Positions 9,096 to 17,790 of a stretch of DNA of 48,463 nt are shown piece by piece. The translations under genes and the position numbers were made by a program. The stretch lies in the NCBI RefSeq assembly GCF_000003815.2, contig NC_049992.1, forward strand, positions 679,424 to 727,886. The letters are read 5' to 3'. The first letter of the stretch is position 1; every line of letters begins with the position of its first letter. The DNA is from Branchiostoma floridae. Its lineage: Eukaryota; Chordata; Leptocardii; Amphioxiformes; Branchiostomatidae. The notes below the pieces were generated by a model that saw only the letters and a list, made by a program, of their open reading frames with translations, was not told the origin of the DNA and searched no databases.

Positions 9096-10430
9096 TCAAT
9101 GCCTACTACGAAGGAGTATAGCTTTATCTAGGAATTATGGACGGGCATTATATGGCTTTACACATGTATACAATATATAACCAATTCACGCAAATCCTGC
9201 ATGTCTTATATTTCCACTTTCAAGAGGAAAAAATGTCACATTAACGATTATTCAACACTAGCTAACTTTAACGCCATTCCTTTCCCTTTTTTTCTGGTAA
9301 AATTGCATAACGTTATGTCTGTTATGACATTAGCTGTCATTTATGGGCTAACATCCAAGTCAAGAATAATTACTAGTACATTGCGTTGGAAGTTGGAACA
9401 TTCATAATGCTTAACGTTCCATAACTCACAACAGCGAATGGGCTTAGAATGAGTTCAAAACTATTGCAAGAATTATTACAACATGCAACAGTTGGGTTGG
9501 AACCGTCGACTTGTAGGTCTCGGAACGCCGGCTGACCTAAACTTTCTTCAGCAACATCATTGCGTCTCTAGCATTTCGTTGTCTTCGCCATCGTATGTCT
9601 GAGTCAAAACTGACAGACATTTGCGTGGTTATCTTATCTTTTATACAGTGAGAATTGTCTGAACACGAAGCCAGCGTCAGCGCCACCATCAAAAATTTCC
9701 TTCCTAAATCGGCTTGGGTGACTCACAACGCGAGTCACCAGCAACTTCGCTGTCTGAATGCCTCTAGCTGCCGACAAAGATTAGACCTTCAATTACTGCT
9801 GATTACAAGTTCATAGTCATTTCTAAGAATCAAATCGTCACAACAATAAAACAAGGAGCCTTGCAAAATCCTTTGTTCGCAAGGCTTGGCTTGTCTGCAT
9901 GTACCATTATGCCGAAGTGGTCCCGTGGAAAGAAAACTTTTCTCTTCAAGGCTCATTTCTTTGACCAAAGAACAACTTTGTGTAGTGTCTAATTGACAGA
10001 AATCCATTTAATTAAAATTAATTGTTCCTATATCATAATCACTATATGATATACTATACATCAGAATACACGTTTCCATATTTTACCATATTACTTTAAA
10101 AGTGGAGTCGTCCACTGACCCTTTGTGACCTTGTTTTCCTGCTGCTGCTGCGACGGCCATCTTGAAGAAATTACGCGAAACACGATTTTCACATCAACAA
10201 CAACAATGATTGTTTTTTGTCGCGGAATACTAAAATTGGGCCTGCTAACATACATTTCAAGAACTTAAGATAATCAGATACAAGACTAGATTGTTTGCTT
10301 GTGAAATCTGCCGTAGTTTTCCAGTCCGTCTACATAGAAATGACGATGTCAAAGTCAAAGTCAATGTAACGTTAGAGTAGAGCCGATTTCGTGTCGGTTT
10401 ATCCTGGGTTTACGCAAGTACGCTATCTAC
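9096..10430. other. No recognisable gene
   Basis: Mostly AT-rich. A short (CTG)n run, then CGACGGCCATCTTG (a YY1-like word), lies at 10138-10165. No exon with matching phases was found on either strand. Confidence 0.3.
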
Positions 10431-10443
10431 GGGTCATTGACCC
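10431..10443. promoter_or_regulatory. Perfect IR1 nuclear-receptor motif
   Basis: GGGTCA-T-TGACCC is an exact inverted repeat of the receptor half-site with one-base spacing, the layout known for EcR/USP and FXR/RXR dimers. It is a single site in a noncoding stretch, and chance cannot be excluded. Confidence 0.3.
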
Positions 10444-10734
10444 TTAATGTCTTGCGTTGTTCGATGTCATTTCGGTCCTCAATCAAAGAACGTGTAACAG
10501 TTTTACGTCGACTTTTCTTAACCCTTCTGTTTGTAATCTATTCGGCTACTTATTTGATGTTGTTCATGATTTGGGACCGCACCGCCACGCGGTCAGACGT
10601 TCTCCGAGTTGCGCTCCCACCACGCTTTTCCAGCCCCCATATTATCTACAATTTATCAATAAATACGTGATAATAAGGACGATCAATTGTCATGTTGATT
10701 GCATTGTGTAATCACTCTCATTAACGACCAAAAT

Positions 10735-10977
10735 TTGCGTAAGATTTCTTACGTAGAAGGCTTTCGCATGGGTGTTTCGATTACGCAGGGGGATATTTCG
10801 CAGTGCGTTACGCAAACTTTCGCAGTGCGTTCTGCGAAATTTCGCAGTGCGTTACGCAAAATTACGGACTGCGTTCTGCGAAATTTCGGAGTGAGTTCTG
10901 CGAAATTTCGGAGTGAGTTCTGCGAAATTTCGCAACACGTTTCGCGCAAACTGACGTATATTTCGGGAGCGCCGCTA
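10735..10977. mobile_element. Foldback element made of GCGAAATTTCGC palindromes, copy 2
   Basis: Repeated words TTTCGCAGTGCGTT, CTGCGAAATTTCG and GAGTGAGTTCTGCG occur in about 20-bp steps. It ends TTTCGGGAGCGCCGCT, the exact inverse of the start of the 6003 copy. The left limit is approximate. Both strands give long open frames here because the unit is nearly self-complementary; they are not genes. Confidence 0.6.
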
Positions 10978-11039
10978 TATACAAACATGTATGTCGAAGT
11001 GCATTTATTTCTGGGCAAATATACTTGACCTTTTTCCTC

Positions 11040-11475
11040 CCATGTATAATTGTGAAATACTTTTGCTACAGTTGCTACAGTGCCTAGCCCAGCTACAATA
11101 TCAATATATATTTGAAGACAATGGCAACATTGTAGACTGAGTCTGAATTTGCTACATGCTAGCTGACACAGCATGCCACAGCATCTAGCCCAGCTCTTGG
11201 CTACAGTTGTAGCAATGCTTCCTCCGCTACATATCTGCTACTTCATGCCACAGCGCCTTGTCCCGCAACATGTACACAAAGCTGATTGCTACAGTAACTG
11301 TTGTAGCTACATGTACTGCGGGTAGACTCCCTCTGCCACATGCATGCTAGCTGCTACGTCGTGCCATGTACATGTACACATGTAGACTAAGTCTATCCCT
11401 ACTACACTGTTGGCCACAGTTGTAGCCAGGCCTCCTCTGCCACATACTAGCTGCTACATCATGCCCTGCTACACC
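11040..11475. repeat. Degenerate tandem repeat around GCTACAGTTGTAGC
   Basis: Words such as CTAGCCCAGCT, GCTACAGTTG, CCTCYGCTACAT, AGCTGCTAC and CATGCCACAG recur about every 100-130 bp, with weak identity. No coding signal. Confidence 0.5.
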
Positions 11476-11693
11476 TAAGACAAGTGTGGGGTGGGACTTA
11501 CGTGGGACAGGGTATTAACCATGGCTACAGATGAGTCGGGGGTGCGGTTAGAAACCTGGGGGGGGGGCAGTATGTTTAGTCAGAGTCACAAACAATGGGC
11601 GACGGGTGATGGTGAAAAGTGCCTGGTTAAACATGATGTTAGAATGAAGGACAGAATGTTTTGTACAGCACCAAGTGTTTTATTCAACCAATG

Positions 11694-11718
11694 TTTCAGT
11701 GACTGTCACCTTCCTCAG
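11694..11718 (-). other. Hammerhead-like core, minus strand
   Basis: On the minus strand CTGAGGA, a GTGA/TCAC hairpin with loop CAG, then GAAAC, matches the CUGANGA - stem II - GAAA layout of hammerhead ribozymes. The expected GUC cleavage triplet is replaced (ATTGG follows), so activity is unlikely. Confidence 0.35.
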
Positions 11719-12255
11719 TGCAGTTCACGTTGTATTACATATCTATGCATACAATACACATTTGTAGTCATTTATGTTTGGGACATACGTTTAACACTGC
11801 ATTAACTATGAATATGTATATATTGTATTACTAAATACTTAAAGTTTGGGACTGCAGCAAATTCTGTAAGCAGCGACACCTATAGTTGAGGTACAATGAC
11901 AGTCACTGAAACTTTGGTTGAATAAAACAAACAATGTGTCATGGGTGATGGGTGAAAAGCCTGGTTAGAACATGATGTTAGAATGAAGGACAGAATACTT
12001 TGTACACAACCATTCAAGTGTTTTAATCATTGTTTCAGTGACTGTCTGTTACCTTCCCCAGTGCAGTTCTGACTGGTTCACGTTGCACTGCACAATTCCT
12101 GTATATAATATACTCCTTTACTTTTTGGACCGTAGGGTAAAAACTTTCAATCAACTATCGATATGCATCATGATTGTAGATACTTCACATTTGGGACTGC
12201 ATTTGTAAGCAGCGCCACCTATGCTGCAGTACAATGTGAACCAGTCAGAATTGCC

Positions 12256-12290
12256 CTGAGGAAGGTGATAGGCAGTTACCAAAATGTCGG
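12256..12290 (+). other. Hammerhead-like core with one core change
   Basis: CTGAGGA fits CUGANGA. GGTGA (12264-12268) pairs with TTACC (12276-12280). The following AAAATGTCGG differs from GAAACGTC by G to A at the invariant position and C to T. Probably a decayed copy of a Penelope-type hammerhead. Confidence 0.4.
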
Positions 12291-12365
12291 TTGAAGAGAA
12301 CACTTGGTTATCTACAAAGAATCTCATTATCCAGTGACTTGCCAACATGATGAAGTGTTCACGGA

Positions 12366-12717
12366 CAGTGCCCAAAATACTTTTTTCAGCCAGGTTGTCC
12401 AAGTGGCAACCTGAGTCAAAAGCCAGGTTGCACCATCAACATTTCAGGTTGCCCCACTTTCAAGTTGTTACTTTCTTAAAATCAGCCACTTGTCCATTAT
12501 CTTTTCTTCCAGTTACAAATGTATATGTAACTACGTAATATGTTTTATGTTATAAAAAAAAATAAATACAAAAGCTTATGCACGTAGGTGGGGAAAAAGC
12601 AGTGTTCCAACTGCAAAATTTCAGGTTGCGCAGTGTGCAACCTGGGTTTCAAATTAAGTTGCGCCAAGCAAAATGAGGTTGCATTTTCATGTGGGCAAGT
12701 GGGTATTTTGAGCCCTG
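12366..12717 (+). mobile_element. hAT-like MITE, AGGTTGCAC subfamily
   Basis: The ends are CAGTGCCCAAAATAC and GTATTTTGAGCCCTG, with ACGGA duplicated on both sides (12361-12365, 12718-12722). The subterminal motif is AGGTTGCACC or CAACCTG, on both strands. A related element is at 46426-46813. Noncoding interior. Confidence 0.75.
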
Positions 12718-12898
12718 ACGGATGATCATGTTATAATACAGGATGGTAACGAATTAAGGTTACCCTGCGGATAAAGGTGAACTGGAGTTACATATAAATA
12801 TCAAGAACAGATAAACAGTGATAGGTTTGTCTATGTGCACAGTCACAGGAACTGCATTTTAATGAGTGTGGGACAGAATTATTATTCTCATTATAAAA

Positions 12899-12937
12899 CT
12901 GACAAAAGACATCGGATGTTGTCTGAAATGTCTGACC
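12899..12937 (+). other. Degenerate Penelope-type hammerhead motif
   Basis: CTGACAA (one change from CUGANGA), AGACA pairing with TGTCT, then GAAATGTCTGACC. The downstream text (CCAGTTGCTTCAGTA, GCATATCTTATTCCCTGGATGT) matches that following the intact motif at 15771, so this is an older copy of the same element. Confidence 0.5.
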
Positions 12938-13072
12938 TTTTCCAAATTTTCTCCAGTTGCTTCAGTACCTGTAACCTTGCATATCTTATTCCCTGGATGT
13001 ATCTATTTAACCTTCAACAACACATCAAATCATGACCACTCTCTGATTGAAGATAACAAAGACATGACTTAC

Positions 13073-13204
13073 CATGGGCCCACCACAGGCTAGTTTGACC
13101 AGTTTGTGGCACTTTTTATGCACCAGAAGCTTGCAGGAGATGCACTTGTACCCCTGTCGACCCAGGCCCCATATTCTGTCTGCACAGTATGCACAGAACG
13201 CTCT
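13073..13204 (-). CDS. aPKC: aPKC C1 zinc-finger exon (44 codons)
   Basis: The acceptor is TTTCACAG|AGA at 13205 and the donor CCCATG|GTAAGT at 13072; phase 0 at both ends. It encodes [15 protein letters not shown], then [17 protein letters not shown], then [12 protein letters not shown]. With the His from the previous exon ([10 protein letters not shown]) it completes HX12CX2CX13CX2CX4HX2CX7C, the zinc-binding pattern of a C1 domain. The words [13 protein letters not shown] and [13 protein letters not shown] are characteristic of atypical PKCs, whose C1 does not respond to diacylglycerol. In the protein it follows the pseudosubstrate and precedes the linker to the kinase domain. Upstream of its acceptor lies an array of copies of its own 5' edge (13208-13960). 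Recognition is secure. Confidence 0.97.
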
Positions 13205-13401
13205 CTGTGAAACAACACAAGAAGGGTTAGGGTTAGGGGCCAGCACAGAACGCTTTCTGGAACACAACACAAGAAGGGTTAGGGTTAGGGGCCAGCACAG
13301 AACGCTCTCTGTGAAACAACACAAGAAGGGTTAGGGTTATGGACCAGCACAGAACGCTTTCTGGAACACAACACAAGAAGGGTTAGGGTTAGGGAGATAC
13401 A

Positions 13402-13467
13402 CTAAGACTTGTACCCCTGTCGACCCAGGCCCCATATTCTGTCTGCACAGTATGCACAGAACGCTCT
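13402..13467 (-). pseudogene. C1 pseudo-exon copy A, stops after 21 codons
   Basis: Acceptor TTTACAG|AGA at 13468, then the same first 20 codons as the real exon to QGYK, then Ser and TAG. The stop is made by an inserted TCTTAG-like change after the Lys codon. The second zinc half-site is missing. Used as an exon, it would truncate the protein in the C1 domain. Confidence 0.85.
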
Positions 13468-13611
13468 CTGTAAAGAACACAAGAAGGGTTAGGGTTAGGG
13501 GCCAGCACAGAACGCTTTCTGGAACACAACACAAGAAGGGTTAGGGTTAGGGGCCAGCACAGAACGCTTTCTGGAACACAACACAAGAAGGGTTAGGGTT
13601 AGGGAGATACA

Positions 13612-13677
13612 CTAAGACTTGTACCCCTGTCGACCCAGGCCCCATATTCTGTCTGCACAGTATGCACAGAACGCTCT
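13612..13677 (-). pseudogene. C1 pseudo-exon copy B, stops after 21 codons
   Basis: Acceptor TTTTTCAG|AGA at 13678 and the same 20 codons, with the same Ser-stop as copy A. The shared mutation shows A and B come from one already mutated ancestor. The poly-T acceptor tract is even better than that of the true exon. Confidence 0.85.
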
Positions 13678-13868
13678 CTGAAAAACAACACAAGAAGGGT
13701 TAGGGTTAGGGGCCAGCACAGAACGCTTTCTGGAACACAACACAAGAAGGGTTAGGGTTAGGGGCCAGCACAGAACGCTCTCTGTAAAACAACACAAGAA
13801 GGGTTAGGGTTAGGGGCCAGCACAGAACGCTTTCTGGAACACAACACAAGAAGGGTTAGGGTTAGGGA

Positions 13869-13940
13869 GCAGGAGATGCACTTGTACCCCTGTCGACCCA
13901 GGCCCCATATTCTGTCTACACAGTATGCACAGAACGCTCT
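13869..13940 (-). pseudogene. C1 pseudo-exon copy C, 24 exon codons kept
   Basis: Acceptor TTTTCAG|AGA at 13941. It keeps the exon through CISC without the Ser-stop change, with one replacement (Ala to Val in CAYCVDR). It then joins the telomere-like repeat and stays open to about 13758. It is the copy farthest from the real exon and the closest to it in extent, so it is probably the oldest long copy. Confidence 0.85.
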
Positions 13941-13973
13941 CTGAAAACAACAGGAGTTAGGGTTATGGACCAA

Positions 13974-14333
13974 CAGAGTACAGTATACCGAACAATTAGG
14001 CTATTCATTTTTAGACCATGTAAACTTTTTTGAAACTTGAATCTGATTAAACCTCATCTTCATTGTTTGTTTCCCTATTGCATTGTACATGCATCACACA
14101 TCAATGGAGGCTTCCCAGTCGTTTTGATCCTATATATTTGTGAAACGCTAAGTCCATGCTAGACTCACTCTGGAATCTCGATTCTGATCAAACCTAATAC
14201 ATTATAATCTATGTTGTTACTTTCCCTGTCACACATCAATGGAAAGCTTGTTCATTACCATCTACATTATGATACCAAACTGTTTTCATCCCATACATGC
14301 ATCAGTGAAACAGTAACTCCATGTTGGACTCAC
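13974..14333. other. Intron without recognisable feature
   Basis: A loose duplication is visible (TCTGATYAAACCT, CACACATCAATGGA, CCCATRCAT-type words near 14040 and 14190). Nothing else. Confidence 0.4.
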
Positions 14334-14419
14334 CCTGCTAAAGCGCTTGGCCTGGAACACGTGCCCGTTGACACGGTACAGCTTGCGCCATCTTCGGGCC
14401 CCTCGCCGGTAGATCGATT
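14334..14419 (-). CDS. aPKC: aPKC pseudosubstrate and C1-start exon
   Basis: The acceptor is CCGACAG|AATCG at 14420 and the donor AGCAGG|GTGAGT at 14333. One base from the previous exon completes Lys. The frame reads [15 protein letters not shown], then [28 protein letters not shown] equals the vertebrate aPKC pseudosubstrate, with Ala where a substrate has Ser/Thr. In family biology it occupies the kinase active site until PAR6/CDC42 or other partners release it. The His of NGH starts the C1 zinc-binding pattern. It ends phase 0, joining the C1 exon (SR-RAFC). Boundaries match the human gene arrangement as I recall it, except for the extra split before KSIY. Confidence 0.97.
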
Positions 14420-14673
14420 CTGTCGGCGGGAAAAAGGCAGTGAGTATGAGAAGCACACTAGCATCACTTACATATATCATATACATACCACAATAGGCCA
14501 CAGCAATTCAATTTGTTGGTTCTTGGAGTAAAACAATAAAGCTTTAACTGGCAGATCAACATGAAAACATACAGATTCTGAGGGCAGAGTCTGTAACTTG
14601 GTTCACACAGTTTTAGGGAGTACACACATTTTTTTTTAAGTTTTCCAACCAGCCTTTTTGCTGTTGTCATCTT

Positions 14674-15177
14674 TATTTATTTATTTATTTGTTCAGCTGT
14701 TTACAAACAGCCAGGGCTGCCCAACTGGCCGTAGGATATTGTCAAGGGCTAACCCTGTACATGTTCGCACATGTTCGCACACGACGAGTTATACCGTCCC
14801 TTACGGGGTGACACGCCCGTCCGGGTGAATGATGTAGATCACCATGTGGCTGATACGAGACAGAGGTTTGCCAGGCCTCCATCCGGGTGATTTGAAGTGA
14901 ATCACCAACTCCCGACAGAAGGATTTGCACCAACGCACACCGCACCATCGCACGTGTGGGGGTTCTTTAACGTGCATAGGGTGTGGCTCTCCCCATACAC
15001 GGGACCTCCATTTAACGTCCTATCCGAGGGACGAGTCATTTTTCACTTGAGTAAAGTGAGGAAAGTCGTGTAAAGTGCCTTTCCCAAGGGCACAAAACCG
15101 GCAACACGGCAGGCGGATTCGAACCGGCGACCTCTCGGTCACGGGCCGAATACACTACCACTGTGCTACGCGGCCCA
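14674..15177 (-). mobile_element. Full-length tRNA-derived SINE with 12-bp TSD
   Basis: On the minus strand it starts GGCCGCGTAGCACAGTGG (A box) and has GGTTCGAATCC (B box). A long tRNA-unrelated body follows (GTGCCCTTGGGAAAGGCAC, then CGTCCTATCC-type text reversed), and it ends in an (AAAT)n tail. The duplication TGTTGTCATCTT flanks it (14662-14673, 15178-15189). Being intact with perfect flanks, it is a recent insertion, in the same orientation as the gene, in the intron before the pseudosubstrate exon. Confidence 0.9.
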
Positions 15178-15189
15178 TGTTGTCATCTT

Positions 15190-15688
15190 GACTTCTTTTA
15201 AAGAAGAAAATCTGAAAACCATGGACTAAAAATGGCCTAAATCACCACATTCATTTTGTAAGATGATAACCTTCAAGTTAAACTTACCAATACATGACAT
15301 GATTATATCTATATCAAGAATCTCTTTGAGAGGAGATGGAGTAAACATCTGTCTGTAAGAGAAACTGCAGTTCCATACTGGGTGAACATGTCTGAACTGT
15401 GGCAGTGACCTTTCACCTTTGACATGGCTGGGTCACCATTGGTTGGAGTTCATTTATGACACATGTTCAGTGCACTAAAATTCTGCTGTAATTTGAACGT
15501 GGATGCGGTTGGTTTGCGGGGACAGGTCTTTGTTTAGGAGTAGTAGTGCATGTACATTGTAATTGACTCATTTGCATTAACTGTGTCTTAGCCTTGCTAT
15601 CCTTTGAAATCCAAATTGTCTTCAGCTTGACTTTGGCTTAGCTTTGTTTTCTTTGGAATCCAAATTGTCTTCAGTCTGAATTGTCTTA
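15190..15688. other. Intron without recognisable feature
   Basis: A short duplication around TTTGAAATCCAAATTGTCTTC (15603 and 15653) is seen. No coding signal. Confidence 0.4.
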
Positions 15689-15865
15689 CAACCTTTCCTA
15701 TTGGACATCTGAAATTGTCTTCATTCATAGTTAGAGTATAAAAGACCTGTTTCTTCCAGATCTCTTCAGTGTCACTGACGAAGGATAGTGGATTCTATCC
15801 GAAACGTCTGACCGTTTCAAAACCATATCCAGTTGCTTGAGTAACTATTTTTGGCGTATCTTATT
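15689..15865 (+). mobile_element. Penelope-like element fragment containing a hammerhead
   Basis: From CAACCTTTCCTATTGGACATC to TTTGGCGTATCT this block is nearly identical to 40508-40680. It contains the ribozyme at 15771-15812. Hammerheads in such repeats are known from the terminal repeats of Penelope-like retroelements; the assignment rests on that and on the coding remnant near 40802. No RT frame is present here. Confidence 0.7.
15771..15812 (+). ncRNA. Type I hammerhead ribozyme (Penelope type)
   Basis: The core CTGACGA (15775-15781), stem II GGATAG (15783-15788) pairing with CTATCC (15795-15800) around loop TGGATT, GAAA (15801-15804), then CGTC with the cleavage-site UC (15807-15808). 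Stem I is GTCA (15771-15774) with TGAC (15809-15812). Helix III is minimal; the ACGT at its place is self-complementary, as in retroelement hammerheads thought to act as dimers. All invariant core bases are present. Activity is inferred. Confidence 0.8.
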
Positions 15866-16320
15866 ACCTGGATGTCTAACCTACATCGACGTACATTGTA
15901 TGTGCTTTGTAGTAAGCCCTCTCACACTCACAGAGATCAGAATGATGTGCGGTGACAGAAATTCTAGGAAATAAAATTGTCAAAGGTAAAGGCCCCGAAA
16001 TTGAAAACAATTCTTGTCTCAACCAGTGTTTTGATTTACATAACAATGATTAGGCATTCCTTAATCATTGTATCATAAAATAACTGGTCCTCAGTCTGAT
16101 GCCAGTGCAGTCTTGCGTATAGCGATATTCAAAATCAGACTATATTCTTGCCTTGATTAAAAAAAAAATTGTATTTTCACATCAAACTGCGACAGTACTA
16201 AGATATATGGTTTGAAGGAACTATAATACATTATTGATCTTACCAACTGCAGCATCAGACATACATAAAGTATGGAATACAAATGAGCGGTACACACAAC
16301 ACCTGACAAGACTCTATTCA

Positions 16321-16673
16321 CAGGGCTCAAAATACTTTTTTCTGCATACATGTACCTGCACTGGTGCAAGGAACATTGAAAATTACCTGCACCAGACAAA
16401 TTTTCACCTGCACCACTCTGAATTTAGGAAGTATGGAATGTACTGAATTTGTTCAGGAACCATTGCTATTTTCTATTTTACACATTCAATACAGCTGATT
16501 TAACAATTCATATACACCTACATGTACATCATATGGCATTTATGTATAAAACCCAGTACATGGACCAGTGCATATACAGATTAGGTGCAGGTAAACACCA
16601 GAAATACCTGCACAGCTCCAATTTTACCTGCACTAACCTGTATATGCAGGTACTACATGTATTTCGAACCCTG
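16321..16673 (+). mobile_element. hAT-like MITE, ACCTGCAC subfamily
   Basis: The ends are CAGGGCTCAAAATAC and GTATTTCGAACCCTG; ATTCA is duplicated (16316-16320, 16674-16678). Subterminal ACCTGCAC and GTGCAGGT words are on both strands. Noncoding. Sister copies are at 19773 and 36279. Confidence 0.8.
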
Positions 16674-17121
16674 ATTCAGCAAGCAATACCTTAAATTTTC
16701 CTTAGTGCCCCTGTAATACACAGTTACGGGTGCTCCATAGTCCGAATATTTTTATATTGTCTTAGATGATCCCATCATGACCTGTTTCGTTAAGGTACGC
16801 AGCTCTGCCATCATCTTTATGGCATCGTTTGAATTAAGATGTGGTCGTAAAAGTGGTTCACGTCACACCCATGGACTCAAATGGTTTTCAGATGTTTTGA
16901 AGTTAAAATCTAGCAAAAAAAATCACGATGAAAACAGAAGGCTGGGAGGGGAATTTGAGTCTACGCTCACTCCATTAAACTAAGTGTGTGTAATAAGGTG
17001 TTACAAAATGTATATGTTGATCTTCAGGTTCAACATATTCTTTCAAAAACCAGAGAACCAAACAATCATACCAAGTATGTATCAGTATTACATATTGCGA
17101 CTGACACTGTACGTACTGGCC

Positions 17122-17330
17122 AGGGGTGGTTACTGGTACAGAAAATTCAGGTCCAGGTATGGTTCAGGTCCAGAGGATCAGGTCCAGATCCAGGTCCGGA
17201 CCAGAACCTGTATACCTGATTGTAAATTTGGAAACTTGTGAATGGGCGATACATTAACATTCATTTCACTACAAAGGAATCTGTTTTCAAATCCTATAAA
17301 AAGAAACTTGTTTAAATTTTTACAGTAAAA
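17122..17330 (+). mobile_element. Partial arm of the TAGGGCTGGGTACC foldback element
   Basis: CAGGGGTGGTTACTGGTAC, then AATTCAGGTCCAGGT, GGTTCAGGTCCAGAGGATC and GAACTTGTGAATGG-like text, follows the left half of the 3432-3875 element in order. The right limit is approximate. The end opposing it is missing; a second arm in the same strand sense is at 17688. Confidence 0.6.
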
Positions 17331-17687
17331 GTCTGCTGAGAACCTTAAGAGTTTATGAATTTGTTAGGCTGACATGAGCAGCCGATGAGACGTAGCGGCA
17401 CTGCGAGCTTGGATTTGAAAAGTAATGATGGTTCTCCTTATGTGATGTAATGGGAAAATCAATGTGGCAGAAACTATATCATACAGGGTGGCTTACTGGG
17501 GACTCCGAGATGAAAACAGAGGGCTGAGAGAAAAACGTACACCCTGACACTGTGTGTAGCAAGATCAAGATCTCCCAAGATCAAGATTTTAGATTCTCTT
17601 TAAAATCTGGCGTGAGAAAAACATTAGAGGCAGAAACTATAATACAACAGCTGGCTAATAGTACGAGTAATACAGTTGAGATTCGGG

Positions 17688-17790
17688 GTGGGTACCTGTA
17701 CGATGTACTGGTACAAAACCCTTTTTCTTTGTTGGACTGGTCGAAAAACTGACCTGAAAAAAATCAGTGGACCAGAATTTGGACCTAACA
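17688..17790 (-). mobile_element. Second partial arm of the same foldback family
   Basis: GGGGTGGGTACCTGTAC, TACTGGTACAAAACC and GACTGGTC match the reverse complement of the right arm of 3432-3875. The two arms at 17122 and 17688 may be one rearranged copy or two fragments. Confidence 0.55.

Larger units (their letters stand above)
11597..12300. repeat. Two-unit repeat with hammerhead-like segments
   Basis: GGTGAAAAG, CCTGGTTA, ACATGATGTTAGAATGAAGG, ACAGAAT, AAGTGTTTTA, GTTTCAGTGACTGTC and CCTTCC occur in order at 11610-11720 and again at 11950-12060. GGGACTGCA, TGTAAGCAGCG and CACCTAT occur at 11850 and 12191. Parts of the two halves are inverted with respect to each other (GTTTCAGTGACTGTC against GACAGTCACTGAAAC). 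The motifs inside match degenerate hammerhead cores, suggesting Penelope-like origin. Confidence 0.5.
13208..13960 (-). repeat. Minisatellite of duplicated C1-exon acceptors with telomere-like motifs
   Basis: The array has a unit of about 52-54 bp containing, on the gene strand, CCCTAACCCTAACCC, then CTTCTTGTGTTGTGTTCCAG, then AAAGCGTTCTGTGCTGG. This is a branch-point-like word, a pyrimidine-rich tract, AG, and the first 14 or so bases of the C1 exon. Eleven copies of the exon-edge word (cagaacgct on the plus strand) occur beyond the true one. Eight are short units, and three are long ones that include about 60-70 bp of exon. The two longest-range neighbours are almost identical, so amplification was recent. 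The array is directly adjacent to the real acceptor. Confidence 0.95.

Noticed and set aside
10437-10711. Frame with a hydrophobic run (LFLTLLFVIYSATYLMLF)
   Set aside because: It looks like a membrane segment, but there is no splice context, no homology I know, and a second frame is equally open.
13208-13960. True interstitial telomere
   Set aside because: TTAGGG occurs only as doublets inside a 52-bp unit derived from an exon edge, not as a telomeric run.
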